Assembly (NCBI GenBank): GCA_947594095.1
Contig: CANQEA010000080.1
Span: 1 to 6,154 of the forward strand
Length of the DNA stretch: 6,154 nucleotides
Source: an uncultured Clostridia bacterium
Lineage (GTDB): Bacteria; Bacillota_A; Clostridia; TANB77; CAG-508
Direction of reading: 5' to 3'
Each line of letters opens with the position of its first letter. Within the stretch, counting starts at the first letter, position 1. The notes beneath the pieces were generated by a model. The model was not told the DNA's origin, ran no database searches, and saw nothing but the letters and a program-made list of their open reading frames with translations. Position numbers and translations under genes: made by a program. Positions 5,331 through 6,154 of the stretch are shown piece by piece.

Positions 5331-5425
5331 ATGTATTTTAAATTTGTAACCGAATAATGCCGACATACAAATATTAAAATAGCTAAACAAAGAATGACAA
5401 AGCCTAATCCTATGTATTGCTCCAT
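5312..5425 (-). CDS. Candidate type I toxin: 37-residue single-span membrane peptide
   Basis: ATG 5425 follows GGGGGTG (5437-5431) at a 5-nt spacing, a strong ribosome site. The peptide starts MEQYIGLGFVILCLAILIFV, giving one membrane helix at about residues 5-21. A basic tail follows (R22, H23, K30, K33, K34) to the TAG at 5314-5312. Size, topology and context fit small membrane type I toxins, but I cannot match it to a named family. It is flanked by its own promoter and terminator. The shifted frame after residue 21 stays open to TGA 5270-5268 and encodes SALFGYKFKIHKKELDIAPS and a serine-rich end, so one missing base near 5366 could have shortened an original protein of about 52 residues. 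A non-toxic small membrane protein is the main alternative. Confidence 0.6.
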   Translation of the reverse strand: MEQYIGLGFVILCLAILIFVCRHYSVTNLKYIKKNLI

Positions 5426-5502
5426 AACATCACCCCCACTTAATATAGTAACTTTTAACAATATATATTTCTACATATTGCTAAAATATGCTATATAAGG
5501 TC

Positions 5503-5508
5503 ATGGGG
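5503..5508 (-). promoter_or_regulatory. Candidate anti-Shine-Dalgarno element in the 5' leader
   Basis: CCCCAU in the minus-strand leader can pair with GUGGGG (5439-5434), the core of the toxin-like gene's ribosome site, with five Watson-Crick pairs and one G-U. It would fold the leader back on the start region. Six pairs alone could be chance; the placement is what makes it notable. Confidence 0.4.
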
Positions 5509-5510
5509 CG

Positions 5511-5523
5511 AAGTCCACACAAC
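5511..5523 (-). repeat. 5' arm of the mRNA end-to-end helix
   Basis: The minus-strand RNA reads GUUGUGUGGACUU, beginning at or within one or two nucleotides of the predicted transcription start. It is complementary to 5292-5280. Closing the two ends of a toxin mRNA on each other is a known way to keep it translationally inert, as in hok-type messages. Confidence 0.65.
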
Positions 5524-5529
5524 GTTTAT

Positions 5530-5558
5530 AGTATACTACCATATTATGTAAAAGTCAA
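5530..5558 (-). promoter_or_regulatory. Strong promoter for the toxin-like mRNA
   Basis: On the minus strand TTGACT (5558-5553), a 17-nt spacer and TATACT (5535-5530) give near-consensus sigma-A boxes. The expected start at about 5525-5523 leaves a 100-nt leader before ATG 5425. The start falls exactly at the 5' arm of the end-to-end helix. Confidence 0.7.
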
Positions 5559-5614
5559 TAGATATTTCCATAATTTGTAAAATATATGAAGCTGTAAAAG
5601 TTGGAATAATATGC

Positions 5615-5643
5615 TTGACAAATATTTAAGGAATTGGTAAGAT
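5615..5643 (+). promoter_or_regulatory. Promoter upstream of the YqeG-type gene
   Basis: TTGACA (5615-5620), a 17-nt spacer and TAAGAT (5638-5643) preceded by TGG (extended -10). The leader to ATG 5673 is about 25 nt. Back to back with the toxin-like promoter, about 55 bp away. Confidence 0.6.
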
Positions 5644-5672
5644 ATAACTATATTTTGAAAACGGAGGAGATA

Positions 5673-6154
5673 ATGAATTTATATCCAAACGCATACTTTA
5701 AAAAAGTAGAAGACATCACAATTGAATTTTTACAAAAAAACAATATAAAAGCACTGATATTAGATGTAGATAACACATTAATAGATTATGAAAAAAACTT
5801 ATCAGAAGAAAAAATAAAATGGGCAAATAATTTAAAAGGACAAGGAGTAAAGCTATATATTTTATCTAATACAAATCATAAAGAAAAAGTAAAACAAGTT
5901 GCAGATAAACTTCAGATTCCTTTCAATTATTTTGCCAAAAAGCCATTTAAAAGTGGATTTATAAAAGTACAAGAAAAATTAAAAGAAGAACCACAAAAAA
6001 TTGCAGTAGTAGGGGATCAGATTTTTACAGACATAATTGGTGGTAATAGATGCAAAATGTACACAATTTTAGTGGAACCAGTTAATAAAAAAGATTACTG
6101 GTATACTGCATGGAAAAGACCAATTGAAAATAAAATTAAAAATAAAATAAAAAC
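5673..6154 (+). CDS. yqeG: YqeG family HAD IIIA-type phosphatase, 3' end beyond the window
   Basis: The first 160 residues are present, and family members are about 170 residues, so little is missing. HAD motifs are complete: motif I LILDVDNTL with Asp31 and Asp33, motif II ILSNTN (Ser65), motif III with Lys90 in AKKPFKSGF, and motif IV VVGDQIFTDIIGGN (Asp115, Asp120). The N-terminal LYPNAYFKKVEDI and the late LVEPVNKKDYWYTAWKRP are YqeG hallmarks. The protein is a predicted cytoplasmic hydrolase with Mg-dependent aspartyl-phosphate chemistry. YqeG genes often precede ribosome-assembly or shikimate genes, but the downstream side is not in view. GGAGGAGA (5663-5670) provides the ribosome site. 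No frame defect is seen. Confidence 0.93.
   Translation, partial: MNLYPNAYFKKVEDITIEFLQKNNIKALILDVDNTLIDYEKNLSEEKIKWANNLKGQGVKLYILSNTNHKEKVKQVADKLQIPFNYFAKKPFKSGFIKVQEKLKEEPQKIAVVGDQIFTDIIGGNRCKMYTILVEPVNKKDYWYTAWKRPIENKIKNKIK

Overview
The window is very AT-rich (mostly A/T third codon positions) and carries a spoVA cluster, so it most likely comes from the chromosome of an anaerobic, endospore-forming Firmicute of the Clostridia type. I can identify no species.

Layout: (a) 1-1110, minus strand: the remains of a diversity-generating-retroelement (DGR) type module. A MutS-like accessory gene (MSL type) with a frameshift in a 9-A run is followed by the first half of a DGR-type reverse transcriptase, which loses its catalytic YxDD half and runs into a terminator. 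No template or variable repeat is seen. (b) 1111-1427: AT-rich intergenic DNA with helically spaced A-tracts and a strong promoter. (c) 1428-2853, plus strand: a DUF2207 (YciQ-like) membrane protein split into two frames by one extra base, probably in an A6 run, with a tiny eroded cistron after it. (d) 2933-5107, minus strand: dodecin, spoVAC, spoVAD and spoVAE in tandem, ending in a strong hairpin terminator. SpoVAC/D/E move dipicolinic acid into the forespore. spoVAE has a +1 insertion close to its 3' end, exactly inside a small perfect palindrome. (e) 5176-5560: a compact locus that no standard gene call shows. A short minus-strand mRNA with its own promoter, a Shine-Dalgarno-led 37-residue membrane peptide and a terminator converges on a plus-strand RNA of about 120 nt that has its own promoter and terminator. 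The two overlap at their 3' ends. The mRNA's extreme 5' end can form a 13-bp helix with its 3' region, and an anti-SD element lies just inside the 5' end. This is the architecture of a type I toxin-antitoxin system. (f) 5615-6154, plus strand: promoter and 5' part of a YqeG-type HAD phosphatase, cut by the window edge.

The most interesting item is the candidate type I toxin-antitoxin locus between the spoVA cluster and yqeG. The second theme is the number of broken frames (MSL, DUF2207, spoVAE, possibly the toxin ORF, plus the truncated RT). These could be real decay, slippage-based switching, or sequencing error; the homopolymer cases are the most suspect for error and the spoVAE case the least.
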